Below, piece after piece: positions 10,015 through 19,760 of a DNA stretch of 64,000 nt (positions within the stretch are counted from its first letter, which is position 1; each line of letters begins with the position of its first letter). A model generated the notes under the pieces. It had not been told where the DNA came from and made no database searches. It saw only the letters and a list, made by a program, of their open reading frames with translations. The position numbers and the translations under genes were made by a program. This DNA comes from Bacteroidales bacterium (GTDB lineage: Bacteria; Bacteroidota; Bacteroidia; Bacteroidales; Bacteroidaceae): positions 30,797 to 94,796 of the forward strand of contig SUXQ01000010.1 of the NCBI GenBank assembly GCA_015060905.1. The letters run 5' to 3'.

Positions 10015-11346
10015 ATGATACGACAATTTTTCCGTCAAGCATGGACAATGATGAAACAGCAAAAGTTGTTCACGGGAATATACATCACAGGAACGGCACT
10101 CTCGGTGACGATGATAATGATAACCTTCGCAGTGCTATACATAAAATTCGCACCACTCTACCCCGAAGAGAACCGCGAAAGAACACTGCATATAAGAAAT
10201 ATCACCGCCATAACAAACCACCCGGAAGATGGAGAGCAGAAAAACACCTATCGTTGCTCCCCGAAACTTGCTGAACTTATAAAAGATGAGTGCAAATACC
10301 TCGACAACCTTTCGTGCTACAGCACATCGAATCGCATGAAATTGTCTGCAACAGCAGATAAAAGCACAAAGAGGATAAAGGAATATGCTGTGTACACCGA
10401 CGAACAGTTCTGGAAAGTGCACACATACAGATTCATCGACGGTCACCCGTTCAGTGAGCAGGATGTTAAAAGCAACAACCGCGTGGTGGTAATCCCGCTC
10501 GGCACAGCAATGAAACTTTTCGCAACACATAAGGTCGCAGGCAAGCACATATACGTCGATGGCGAAGAACATACTATCGTGGGAGTAATAAAAGATGCAC
10601 CGAGTGCCGTAACAAGGACTTATGCAATATATATGCCTTTTGGACTGGATAAAGATAAACCTTGGTTCGATAACACAAAAAAAGAACTTGCGGGAATGTA
10701 CAAGATTATCGCAACGGCAAAAAAAGCATCGGAAAAAGAGCTTTTGAAAAAGGAGATTGAAGAAAAAATTGCTCGCTACAATGCCGGCAGCGCAACATGC
10801 AAATACGAAATTGCCGACCACATTCTCACACACGTCGAGAGCGTGTACGACCACGAAATTTACGGTAACGATGCGTACAGAAATTTCATAAAAGAAATTG
10901 TACTTATAATCGCCGCCTTTCTGCTGATACCCGCACTGTGCCTAAGTATAATGATATTCTCTCGCATGGAAAACCGCATGGTGGAAATGGGCGTACGCAA
11001 GGCCTACGGCGCAACCACCGGAAGCATCATATTTCAGGTGCTGTCCGAAAATATGCTGCTTACACTCATCGGCGGTATTCTGGGCTTTGCCATAAGCGCA
11101 ACGCTGCTTTTCACAGCAAGCAGATGGATGCTCTTCTTGTTCGATTCGGGAGATGTATTGAGCAGCAGTATTTGGGACATGGACAATTGGGGAGAGCAGA
11201 TAGTAGATTTTTCAATGATATTCAACCCCACACTGTTTGCGGCAACACTCATCGTGTGCATGTTCATAAACATTGTGTCGGCACTGTTGCCGGTGACTGC
11301 AAAGATACGCCACAGCATTGTATATTCACTTAACAGAAGAAAATAG
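10015..11346 (+). CDS. FtsX/MacB-like permease, type A (pair 4)
   Basis: MIRQFFRQAWTMMKQQKLFTGIYITGTA; MVEMGVRKAYGATTGSI. Confidence 0.9.
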   Translation: MIRQFFRQAWTMMKQQKLFTGIYITGTALSVTMIMITFAVLYIKFAPLYPEENRERTLHIRNITAITNHPEDGEQKNTYRCSPKLAELIKDECKYLDNLSCYSTSNRMKLSATADKSTKRIKEYAVYTDEQFWKVHTYRFIDGHPFSEQDVKSNNRVVVIPLGTAMKLFATHKVAGKHIYVDGEEHTIVGVIKDAPSAVTRTYAIYMPFGLDKDKPWFDNTKKELAGMYKIIATAKKASEKELLKKEIEEKIARYNAGSATCKYEIADHILTHVESVYDHEIYGNDAYRNFIKEIVLIIAAFLLIPALCLSIMIFSRMENRMVEMGVRKAYGATTGSIIFQVLSENMLLTLIGGILGFAISATLLFTASRWMLFLFDSGDVLSSSIWDMDNWGEQIVDFSMIFNPTLFAATLIVCMFINIVSALLPVTAKIRHSIVYSLNRRK

Positions 11347-11352
11347 AAGAAT

Positions 11353-12651
11353 ATGATTACAAAGATTTTACATCAGGCGTGGAACGAACGCAAGCACAAC
11401 TGCTTCGTATTCGGAGTGTTGTTGCTGACATCTATTTTCATTTGGATGATAAGCGATCCCATATATGTGATTTTTGCCACAAAATCAATCCCCAACAACT
11501 ACGAAAAGCGCGACAGATGTTGCGTAAAGCTCGATTTTGACTACTCGGAAATGATAAAGGACGAGGAGAACTCACCGCTTTACAACCTGCACTCAAACAT
11601 CGTACACGCAATAAAAAGTCTGCCCGAGGTCGAGAGCAGCATAGACACATATATGGGAATGGGAGCGTTCAACAGCGATAGGCACTGCATAGACAAAATA
11701 TACTACGATACAGAAAAGAAAGACTCGTTAATACATGTATGTCTGTATAACTATATTTGGGAGGGTGACCACAATATGTTCGCCACATTGGGACTTAAAG
11801 ATGCAAACAGTGGAAAAGCGCTGACCGTGCCCGAGGATGTAAACACGGGAAATGATATTTTTGTTTCGCGCCACGCGGCAATGAAACTTTTCGGCACCAC
11901 AGAGATTATCGGAAGAACGCACAACGACCCACACACAAAATATACTATCCGCGGGGTGTACGACGATTTTCAACTTGAGACATATATAGAGCCACTTCCC
12001 TCGATGATAAAGTTTGAAAGGGCAAGCGTCTACTCTATTGCCGGCTATAGTTCCAAGAGAATAGTGAAACTGAAAGAGGGAACGGATATTGAAGCCTTCA
12101 CGCATAAAGTAAAAGAGGCTGTGGCAAAGATTGACAAAAACAACGACTTTCAGGTGAGCGTACTCACACTCGACGAGTTGCAAGAAGATACACACATAGA
12201 GCGCGAGGCACGCTACACTATCAACCAAAAGATTATCCTCAACAGTTTCGCTCTCGCCTGCATATTCCTGTGCATGTTGGGCACATTCTGGACACGCATG
12301 GACAACCGCCGCAGCGACATTGGAATAATGCGCAGCATGGGAGCCTCGCGCAGTAGCGTCGTGCGTCAGTATATTACAGAGGCCGTCATTCTGCTAACAC
12401 TCGCATTCGTGGCAGCAATGCCCATTGTGCTGCATTTTGTGCTCACCGAGGGTTTCGCCGAGCCAGGAGTGTGCAGCATCGACAAAAAGATGTTTTTGCC
12501 CAACCCCGAGTATGGAGTGAACAATTTCTATATCCATTTTGCGTGGGTAACAGTAATAACCTATGTAGCAATGCTGTTCATTACAATCGCAGGCACGTGG
12601 ATTCCCGTCTACCGAGCCACACGCATTCTGCCCGCTGATGCACTGAGATAG
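11353..12651 (+). CDS. FtsX/MacB-like permease, type B (pair 4)
   Basis: MITKILHQAWNERKHN; RRSDIGIMRSMGASRSSVVRQY. Confidence 0.9.
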   Translation: MITKILHQAWNERKHNCFVFGVLLLTSIFIWMISDPIYVIFATKSIPNNYEKRDRCCVKLDFDYSEMIKDEENSPLYNLHSNIVHAIKSLPEVESSIDTYMGMGAFNSDRHCIDKIYYDTEKKDSLIHVCLYNYIWEGDHNMFATLGLKDANSGKALTVPEDVNTGNDIFVSRHAAMKLFGTTEIIGRTHNDPHTKYTIRGVYDDFQLETYIEPLPSMIKFERASVYSIAGYSSKRIVKLKEGTDIEAFTHKVKEAVAKIDKNNDFQVSVLTLDELQEDTHIEREARYTINQKIILNSFALACIFLCMLGTFWTRMDNRRSDIGIMRSMGASRSSVVRQYITEAVILLTLAFVAAMPIVLHFVLTEGFAEPGVCSIDKKMFLPNPEYGVNNFYIHFAWVTVITYVAMLFITIAGTWIPVYRATRILPADALR

Positions 12652-12670
12652 GAATAAGATTGCATAAAAT

Positions 12671-12699
12671 CGGACACAGTGTCCGTTAACGGACACTGT
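12671..12699. promoter_or_regulatory. Palindromic operator-like element upstream of the TolC-like gene
   Basis: CGGACACAGTGTCCGTTAACGGACACTGT: perfect 24-bp palindrome ACAGTGTCCG-TTAA-CGGACACTGT plus a third GGACAC half-site. Confidence 0.6.
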
Positions 12700-12739
12700 A
12701 TAAATTACTAAAATATTGATAAACAAGATTATAAGACAT

Positions 12740-12755
12740 TGGTACGATTTTTGAT
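12740..12755 (+). promoter_or_regulatory. Candidate sigma-54 (-24/-12) promoter
   Basis: TGGTACG-ATTT-TTGAT resembles TGGCACG-N4-TTGCW; lies between the palindrome and ATG 12782. Confidence 0.4.
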
Positions 12756-12781
12756 ATAATATTTCAAAAAACTGATGCAAA

Positions 12782-14257
12782 ATGAAAAAACTGATAATAA
12801 CATTGTTACTATGCGCTGTTGCAAACACACACGCAAATGAAAATACCCGACAACTGTCGCTCGAAGAGACGATACTCCTTGCCCGCACACAGAGCCTCGA
12901 CGCAGCCGTTGCACTGAACGAACTGCGCTCGGCCTATTGGGAATACCGCATCTACCGCGCGGGACTGCTGCCCGAGGTAAATTTTCAGGCAACGGCACCA
13001 AGCTACAGCAAAAGCTACAACAGCTACCAGAATAGCGACGGAACATACACATTCGTGCGCAACAACTACATGCAGATGTATGGCAAACTGTCTGTGCAAC
13101 AGAGCCTGTGGCTCACAGGTGGCACACTGTCGCTAAACTCGTCGCTCGACTATCTTAAGACACTCAGCGGCGACAAGCAACGACGTTACATGAGCACCCC
13201 TATTGCACTTACGCTTAACCAACCACTTTTTGCAGTAAACAATGCAAAGTGGAACAGACGCATAGAGCCTATACGTTACGCCGAGGCAAAAGCCGAATTT
13301 TTAAGCGCAACGGAACAGGTAACGATGAACGCAATAAACTACTTTTTCAACCTATTGCTTGCCAAGGAAAATGTGAGCATTGCCCGACAGAACCTGAACA
13401 ACGCCGAAAAACTATACGAGGTTGCACGCACCAAACACACAATGGGCATAATAAGCGACAATGACATATTGCAACTGCGTCTGAACACCTTGAACGCCCG
13501 CTCGACCCTCACAAGCAACGAGAGCAGCCTGAAAAATGCAATGTTCAGTCTGCGGTCGTTTCTTAACCTTGATGAAAAAACAAACATCGAGCCACTGCTG
13601 CCCGACACCCTCGCGTCGATAGAACTAATATACGACGAAGTGCTGAACAAGGCACTCACAAACAATTCCGTAACAAAAAACCTTGAACGCCGCCGTCTGC
13701 AAGCAGACTACGACGTTGCCGGCGCACGTGGCAACCTCAGGCAGATAAACCTTACAGCGCAGGTGGGACTGAGCGGGATGGACCGCGACATTGAGCCGGC
13801 CTACGACCGCCTGAACGACAACCAATATGTGCAGGTGGGGCTGCAAATACCACTGCTCGATTGGGGCAAACGTCGCGGAAGGCTGCGTATGGCCGAGAGC
13901 AACCGCAAGATAACCCTCGGCCGCATAGAGCAGGAACTGCGCAACTTCAAGCAGAATCTATTTATCCTTGTAGAGCAGTTCAACAACCAGCGCACACAGC
14001 TTAATATTGCGCAAGAGGCCGACACAATAGCCCGCCGTCGCTACATGACAAACGTAGAGACATTCATGATAGGAAAGATAAGCACCCTCGACCTTAACGA
14101 TGCACAGGTGAGCAAAGACCAGGCACGTCGCAACCACATTTCGGAGCTTATGTACTATTGGTACTATTACTACAAGATACGCAGCATCACCCTATGGGAC
14201 TGGGAGCGCGACACAAATATCGACGCAGATTTTGAAAAAATCATAAAACAAATATAA
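12782..14257 (+). CDS. TolC-family outer membrane efflux protein
   Basis: Signal peptide, long heptad/alpha-hairpin composition typical of OEP family (QIPLLDWGKRRGRLRMAESN). Confidence 0.92.
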   Translation: MKKLIITLLLCAVANTHANENTRQLSLEETILLARTQSLDAAVALNELRSAYWEYRIYRAGLLPEVNFQATAPSYSKSYNSYQNSDGTYTFVRNNYMQMYGKLSVQQSLWLTGGTLSLNSSLDYLKTLSGDKQRRYMSTPIALTLNQPLFAVNNAKWNRRIEPIRYAEAKAEFLSATEQVTMNAINYFFNLLLAKENVSIARQNLNNAEKLYEVARTKHTMGIISDNDILQLRLNTLNARSTLTSNESSLKNAMFSLRSFLNLDEKTNIEPLLPDTLASIELIYDEVLNKALTNNSVTKNLERRRLQADYDVAGARGNLRQINLTAQVGLSGMDRDIEPAYDRLNDNQYVQVGLQIPLLDWGKRRGRLRMAESNRKITLGRIEQELRNFKQNLFILVEQFNNQRTQLNIAQEADTIARRRYMTNVETFMIGKISTLDLNDAQVSKDQARRNHISELMYYWYYYYKIRSITLWDWERDTNIDADFEKIIKQI

Positions 14258-14262
14258 TAAAA

Positions 14263-15552
14263 ATGATTAAACAATTTTTCCGCCAAGCATGGACAATGAT
14301 GAAACAGCAGAAGTTGTTCACAAGCATTTACATTGCCGGAACAGCCGCGAGCATAGCAATGGCAATGACCATTTTCGTCATTCTCTACATTAAATTGGGG
14401 CCACTCTACCCCGAGGATAACCGCAACAAAATGATGGTCGCCGAATATATTTTTATAAAATGTAACGGTCACATGTATAATACCCGGCTCAACGAAAAGC
14501 ACATTGAAGCAATAAGAAAAGAGAGCAAATATATAAAAGCATCCACCGAGCGCGAGGCCAACGACCGAAAAAAGAGATACATTACCACAGCCGATGGTGA
14601 AAAAGAGACGCTTCTTGTACCCGCTTACGTAGATAGCCACTTTTGGAAAATGTTCAACTTTAAGTTCATAAGCGGACGACCATTCAGCGAGCAAGAGGAG
14701 CACAGCCCCGTCGCGGTTGTCACAGCCTCGCTCGCCGAGGAACTGTACGCCGGCACCGACGTTGTTGGCAAGGACATCTATATTGACACGCTGCGTTACA
14801 GCATTGTGGGAGTGGTGGAAAATCAGCGCACATGCGTAGAGAACAACCTCTCGGGAGGAGAGATTTTCACGCCCATCCACTACTCTAACTATTTTGGAAA
14901 AACGGATATAATAAATAATGGCTATCACCGTCTGATAATGTTGGCGGAAACGCCCGAGCACTGCGATTCGTTGAGAAAAGAGGTTGCGAATATATTCGGC
15001 AGACTCTCGCAAGAATTTGGTGAGTTTTATAAAAACAGCGGTGAGACTACATACGAATTGGAAATTAAAAATCATTGGCAATTATCGTTGAACGCACTCA
15101 CCGACGAGGGATTTTTAGAAACTATTGTAAAATATCTGTATATTCTGCTGGCTTTTCTCTTTATTCCCGCGCTTAACCTGTGTGGCCTTATCTCCAGCCG
15201 CATGAAGAGCCGCATGATGGAGGTGGGTGTGCGCAAGGCTTATGGAGCAACCAACAGAGAGATTATCGCACAGATGCTGTGGGAGAATATGCTGCTGACG
15301 CTGGTAGGCGCAGCGTTGGGATTCATCCTATCGTACTTTTTCGTATATAAAAACTGCGATTGGATGGTAACGCTCTTCGACAACCGCATAATGACGAAAA
15401 ATATAAATTTGACGGCAGATGTTGTTTTTAACCCCACAATTATAAGCATTGTGCTGCTTATCAGTTTCGTGCTTAATATTGCCTCGGCACTGCTGCCCAC
15501 GTTGTTTGCGCTTAAAAGAAATATTATAGAATCGCTGTATCATAGAAGATAA
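14263..15552 (+). CDS. FtsX/MacB-like permease, type A (pair 5)
   Basis: MIKQFFRQAWTMMKQQKLFTSIYIAGTAAS; MMEVGVRKAYGATNREI. Confidence 0.9.
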   Translation: MIKQFFRQAWTMMKQQKLFTSIYIAGTAASIAMAMTIFVILYIKLGPLYPEDNRNKMMVAEYIFIKCNGHMYNTRLNEKHIEAIRKESKYIKASTEREANDRKKRYITTADGEKETLLVPAYVDSHFWKMFNFKFISGRPFSEQEEHSPVAVVTASLAEELYAGTDVVGKDIYIDTLRYSIVGVVENQRTCVENNLSGGEIFTPIHYSNYFGKTDIINNGYHRLIMLAETPEHCDSLRKEVANIFGRLSQEFGEFYKNSGETTYELEIKNHWQLSLNALTDEGFLETIVKYLYILLAFLFIPALNLCGLISSRMKSRMMEVGVRKAYGATNREIIAQMLWENMLLTLVGAALGFILSYFFVYKNCDWMVTLFDNRIMTKNINLTADVVFNPTIISIVLLISFVLNIASALLPTLFALKRNIIESLYHRR

Positions 15553-15570
15553 AATAAAAACAGACCCATC

Positions 15571-16899
15571 ATGATAAAAAAAATCTTTCATCAAATATGG
15601 AACGAACGCAAAGAAAATGCGTGGATATTCTTTGAACTTCTCGCTGTGAGCATATTCATGTGGCTCGCCATCGACCCACTATTCAACCTCATCAGCCGCG
15701 ACAGCGTGGATAAAGGCTACGACAGTGAAAATATTTACAACATCACATTCACGCACCACAACCGGAGAAGCCCCAAATACAAGGCCGAGCTTGACAATGC
15801 AACAACCATCAGAGAGAGCTACAAACAGATGCTGCACCTGATTGAGTCACTCCCCGAGGTTGAAAGCTACGCAATTTCGGAAGGAGATTTTCCCGGTGGA
15901 AATTCTTATTGCAGTTGGGACTTCATTGTAGACAGCACCATGCGTGCCGACAACAAAGAGATTAAAAAGAATGTAATTTTCTATACGTGCATAGAGACAA
16001 TAGAAAGCGATTTTTTCGAGACGTTCGGCATTAAAGATACGCGCACAGGAGAGATTCTAAAAAAGGATAAGAACGGTAATGAAGGAGTATATATTTCTAA
16101 GAGTCTCGCAAAAGAGTTATTCGACACAGAGAGCACCGTCGGAAAAAGCATTAAAATGCATGACTCTGACAAAAGTTTCAATGTATTGGGAGTATTTAAG
16201 GATGCACAGCCAATCATATACAACGAGCAGGGAAAACTGATGGTGATAGTTAGAAAATACGATGACCCCGGCAGCATTCGCCACGTGGTTAATAATATCA
16301 TCAGCATAAAGCTGAAGGATGGAGTGGATAAATACAAGTTCGAGAAAAGGATGGAGGATGAAATTAAGCCTCGCTTAAGAGCCGGAAACCTTTACTGCGA
16401 TAGAATATTGTCGCACGAGAGATTAAAGAATGAATTTGAGAATACTTACGGAATAAAAAATAAATACCGTCAGAATTTTATAATCTCTTCATTCGCAATA
16501 TTGTGTACCCTGCTGGGAATAATCGGCACATTCTGGGTGCGCGTCGTTGCCCGCCGTCAGGAGATTGGAATAATGCAGAGCATGGGTGCCACACGCGCCA
16601 CAATAGTAAAGCAATTTATTCTGGAGGCGACACTGCTTGCGAGCATCGCCTTTGCAATAGCAATGCCCATTGTGCTGCACAAAATATATGCTATGGGATT
16701 CGCCGAGCCACTGGTAGACCTAATGCGCGTTAAGCCCATAGGCGAGACTTTAGCTTGGCGCAACAAGCCTGTGCCCCACTTTATCATTGTGAGCGCAATC
16801 AGCTATTTTATTGTGATAGTGGCAAGCATCATAGGTGCTACGATTCCCGTTGCATCGACAGTAAAGAAAGAGCCTGTGGAGTCACTGCGCGAGGAGTAA
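15571..16899 (+). CDS. FtsX/MacB-like permease, type B (pair 5)
   Basis: MIKKIFHQIWNERKENAWIFF; RRQEIGIMQSMGATRATIVKQF. Confidence 0.9.
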   Translation: MIKKIFHQIWNERKENAWIFFELLAVSIFMWLAIDPLFNLISRDSVDKGYDSENIYNITFTHHNRRSPKYKAELDNATTIRESYKQMLHLIESLPEVESYAISEGDFPGGNSYCSWDFIVDSTMRADNKEIKKNVIFYTCIETIESDFFETFGIKDTRTGEILKKDKNGNEGVYISKSLAKELFDTESTVGKSIKMHDSDKSFNVLGVFKDAQPIIYNEQGKLMVIVRKYDDPGSIRHVVNNIISIKLKDGVDKYKFEKRMEDEIKPRLRAGNLYCDRILSHERLKNEFENTYGIKNKYRQNFIISSFAILCTLLGIIGTFWVRVVARRQEIGIMQSMGATRATIVKQFILEATLLASIAFAIAMPIVLHKIYAMGFAEPLVDLMRVKPIGETLAWRNKPVPHFIIVSAISYFIVIVASIIGATIPVASTVKKEPVESLREE

Positions 16900-16923
16900 A
16901 ATGAAAATTAACCGAGAAAGATA

Positions 16924-16954
16924 TTTGCAAAACTGCAAACTTAAAGTAATTTTG
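16924..16954 (+). promoter_or_regulatory. Bacteroidetes-type promoter for the response regulator
   Basis: TTTG-N19-TAATTTTG, matches TTTG/TAnnTTTG; ATG starts 5 nt after the box. Confidence 0.6.
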
Positions 16955-16959
16955 CGACT

Positions 16960-18321
16960 ATGATACTGATAATAGATGACGATAGTGCCATACGCAGCAG
17001 TCTGAGTTTTATGCTGCGACGAGCAAAATACGAGGCCGAGGCTGTTGCATCGCCCAAAGAGGCTATTGAATTTGTGCGAGCCAACGAGCCTGACCTTATT
17101 CTCATGGACATGAACTTTACGCTTACCACAAGCGGCGACGAGGGAATATATCTACTGAAACAGGTGAAAATATTCTACCCCGAAGTGCCGGTGATACTGA
17201 TGACTGCGTGGGGAAGCATCGACCTTGCTGTGAAAGGTATGCAGGCGGGAGCGTTCGACTTTGTCACAAAGCCCTGGAACAATGCTGCGCTGATGCAACG
17301 TATAGAAACAGCCCTTGAACTTACAGGAAAAAGGAGAAAAGAGCAGCAGGAAGAAGAAAAAGCCATAGAAAAATTCGACCGCAGTTTCATCATAGGCAAC
17401 AGCAAGGAGCTTAACGATATTCTAAAGACGGTGGAACGCATTGCACCAACAAATGCATCGGTGCTTATCACCGGCGAGAGTGGCACAGGCAAGGAACTTA
17501 TAGCCAAGGCTCTGCACTGCAACAGCGGACGACGCTCACACCCTTTTGTAAAAGTTAATTTGGGAGGAATATCGCAGTCGCTCTTCGAGAGTGAAATGTT
17601 CGGACACAAGAAAGGAGCCTTTACCGATGCTACTGCCGACAGAGTGGGACGCTTCGAGAGCGCCCACAAAGGTACCATCTTTCTGGACGAAATTGGCGAG
17701 CTTGACCTTAGTTGTCAGGTAAAATTGCTGCGTGTGCTTCAGGAACAGACTTTTGAAATGTTAGGCGACAGCCGTCCGCGAAAAGTGGACATACGAGTGG
17801 TGAGCGCAACAAATGTGGACCTTACCCGAATGGTTAAAGAGCATACATTCCGCGAGGACCTCTATTGGAGAATAAACCTTATAAACATTCATCTACCGTC
17901 GTTGCGCGAAAGAGTATCGGACATTCCCCTGCTCGCCACCCATTTTGCCACTCAGATGGCGCGACAGAATAACCTGCCCGACGTTGAATTTTCGGCCGAC
18001 GCAATGCAGTTGCTCACACGTCTGCCCTACCCCGGCAACATACGCGAGCTTAAAAATCTCGTCGAACGAACCATTCTCATAAGCGAAAAGAGCAGAATAA
18101 CTGCCGAAGATTTTGAGGTTCAGCACAATATAAATGCAAGCATTGCAGACAGCAACAAGGAGATAAACACAGCAGGAATGACACTCGAAGAGATTGAGTA
18201 TCGTACAATAAAAGAAACGATAGAAAAATACGATGGCAATATGTCACAAGTGGCAACCTCGCTGGGAATAAGCCGACCGTCACTCTACCGACGTTTGGAT
18301 AAATACGGAATAAAATATTGA
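16960..18321 (+). CDS. NtrC-family sigma-54-dependent response regulator
   Basis: Receiver domain (LIIDDDSAIRSSL), AAA+ GESGTGKE and GAFTDA motifs, C-terminal Fis-like HTH. Confidence 0.96.
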   Translation: MILIIDDDSAIRSSLSFMLRRAKYEAEAVASPKEAIEFVRANEPDLILMDMNFTLTTSGDEGIYLLKQVKIFYPEVPVILMTAWGSIDLAVKGMQAGAFDFVTKPWNNAALMQRIETALELTGKRRKEQQEEEKAIEKFDRSFIIGNSKELNDILKTVERIAPTNASVLITGESGTGKELIAKALHCNSGRRSHPFVKVNLGGISQSLFESEMFGHKKGAFTDATADRVGRFESAHKGTIFLDEIGELDLSCQVKLLRVLQEQTFEMLGDSRPRKVDIRVVSATNVDLTRMVKEHTFREDLYWRINLINIHLPSLRERVSDIPLLATHFATQMARQNNLPDVEFSADAMQLLTRLPYPGNIRELKNLVERTILISEKSRITAEDFEVQHNINASIADSNKEINTAGMTLEEIEYRTIKETIEKYDGNMSQVATSLGISRPSLYRRLDKYGIKY

Positions 18322-18388
18322 CCTACAAACTATTGGGAGTGCATTTTTCTGAACAAAGGAGTAATATAAAGCCAAAAAATTAACAACC

Positions 18389-19696
18389 ATGCGACTGCGT
18401 TATCTGTTTCTTGTATTTGTAATTCTGCTGATGGCCGTATGGGTGCTTTTGCTGCTGCAAACTCCGCTGCACGACAGTAAAATATTTTACATTACCGAGG
18501 CTGTAACACTCGGATGCCTGCTGTTCCTCATATACTTTTACCGAAAAGTGGTAAAGCCCATGAACTGCATTACCAACGGAATGGACCTTCTGCACGAACA
18601 GGACTTTAGCAGCAAACTCTCGTCCGTAGGACAATACGAAGCTGACCGGATTGTTGATATTTTCAACCGCATGATGCAGCAAATGAAAAACGAGCGTCTG
18701 CAACTGAGGGAGCAGAATCATTTTCTCGACCTTTTGATAAATGTTTCGCCCATGGGGGTGATAATTTTCGACTTTGAGCAGCGTATAACAACAATAAACC
18801 CATCGGCAAGAAAATTCATCGCTGCCGATGAAGAGAGCATAGGTTGTAAATTGGAAGATATAAAATCGACGCTTGCACAGGAGATTTTAAAGATAAAAGA
18901 GGGTGCGTCGCAAACTATAAAACTTAATGGAGCAGCCGTGTACCACTGTTCGCGCTTGTCATTCAGAGACAGAGGATTCGCCCATCCATTCATTCTCATC
19001 GAACAAATGACCGACGAAGTGCACCGCGCCGAAAAGAACGCATACGAAAAGATTATACGCATGATTGCCCACGAGGTAAACAATACCATGGGTGGAATAA
19101 CATCCACACTCGACTCGGCAACGGAGGTGTTGCAGACAATAACACCCGATACATTGCAGAATGACGCCGAAGAATTGTGCAAGGTGCTGAAAGTGTGCGA
19201 AGAGCGTGGATACAATATGAGCCGCTTCATTACCCGCTTCGCCGACGTTGTAAAAATTCCACAGCCAATGCCCGTCACTATCGACCTGAACTATTATGTG
19301 CAACGATGCAAACGTTTCATGGAACAGATGTGCCGCAAACATAATATTTCTCTCGAACTGCAACTTTCAAACGATAATATACCCGTCAATATAGATGTTA
19401 CCCTGTTCGAACAGGTGCTTGTGAATATTATCAAAAACTCCATCGAAAGTATAGGAAGCAACGGAAAAATTTCCATCACCACAAACAGCACACCTGCAAG
19501 TATTGTCATTACCGACAATGGTAGCGGAATAAGCAAGGAGGAAGAGAGACATCTTTTCAGTCCATTCTTCACAACAAAGTCAAACGGTCAGGGAATAGGA
19601 CTTATTTTTATTCGCGAAGTGCTGGGCAATCATGGTTGCCGTTACTCTCTTCGCACAGATGATGATAATCTTACAAGATTCACTATTCTATTCTAA
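18389..19696 (+). CDS. Sensor histidine kinase
   Basis: Two N-terminal TMs, HAMP-like region, H-box IAHEVNNTMGGITSTL, ATPase NIIKNSIESIG and DNGSGI. Confidence 0.95.
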   Translation: MRLRYLFLVFVILLMAVWVLLLLQTPLHDSKIFYITEAVTLGCLLFLIYFYRKVVKPMNCITNGMDLLHEQDFSSKLSSVGQYEADRIVDIFNRMMQQMKNERLQLREQNHFLDLLINVSPMGVIIFDFEQRITTINPSARKFIAADEESIGCKLEDIKSTLAQEILKIKEGASQTIKLNGAAVYHCSRLSFRDRGFAHPFILIEQMTDEVHRAEKNAYEKIIRMIAHEVNNTMGGITSTLDSATEVLQTITPDTLQNDAEELCKVLKVCEERGYNMSRFITRFADVVKIPQPMPVTIDLNYYVQRCKRFMEQMCRKHNISLELQLSNDNIPVNIDVTLFEQVLVNIIKNSIESIGSNGKISITTNSTPASIVITDNGSGISKEEERHLFSPFFTTKSNGQGIGLIFIREVLGNHGCRYSLRTDDDNLTRFTILF

Positions 19697-19698
19697 AC

Positions 19699-19737
19699 AA
19701 ATACCCCTTAATCGCAGTGAACGATTAAGGGGTATTT
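19699..19737. terminator. Bidirectional intrinsic terminator between convergent genes
   Basis: aaataccccttaatcg-cagtgaa-cgattaaggggtattt, 16-bp stem. Confidence 0.85.
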
Positions 19738-19760
19738 ATTCCTATTATAATCGGCAACCT

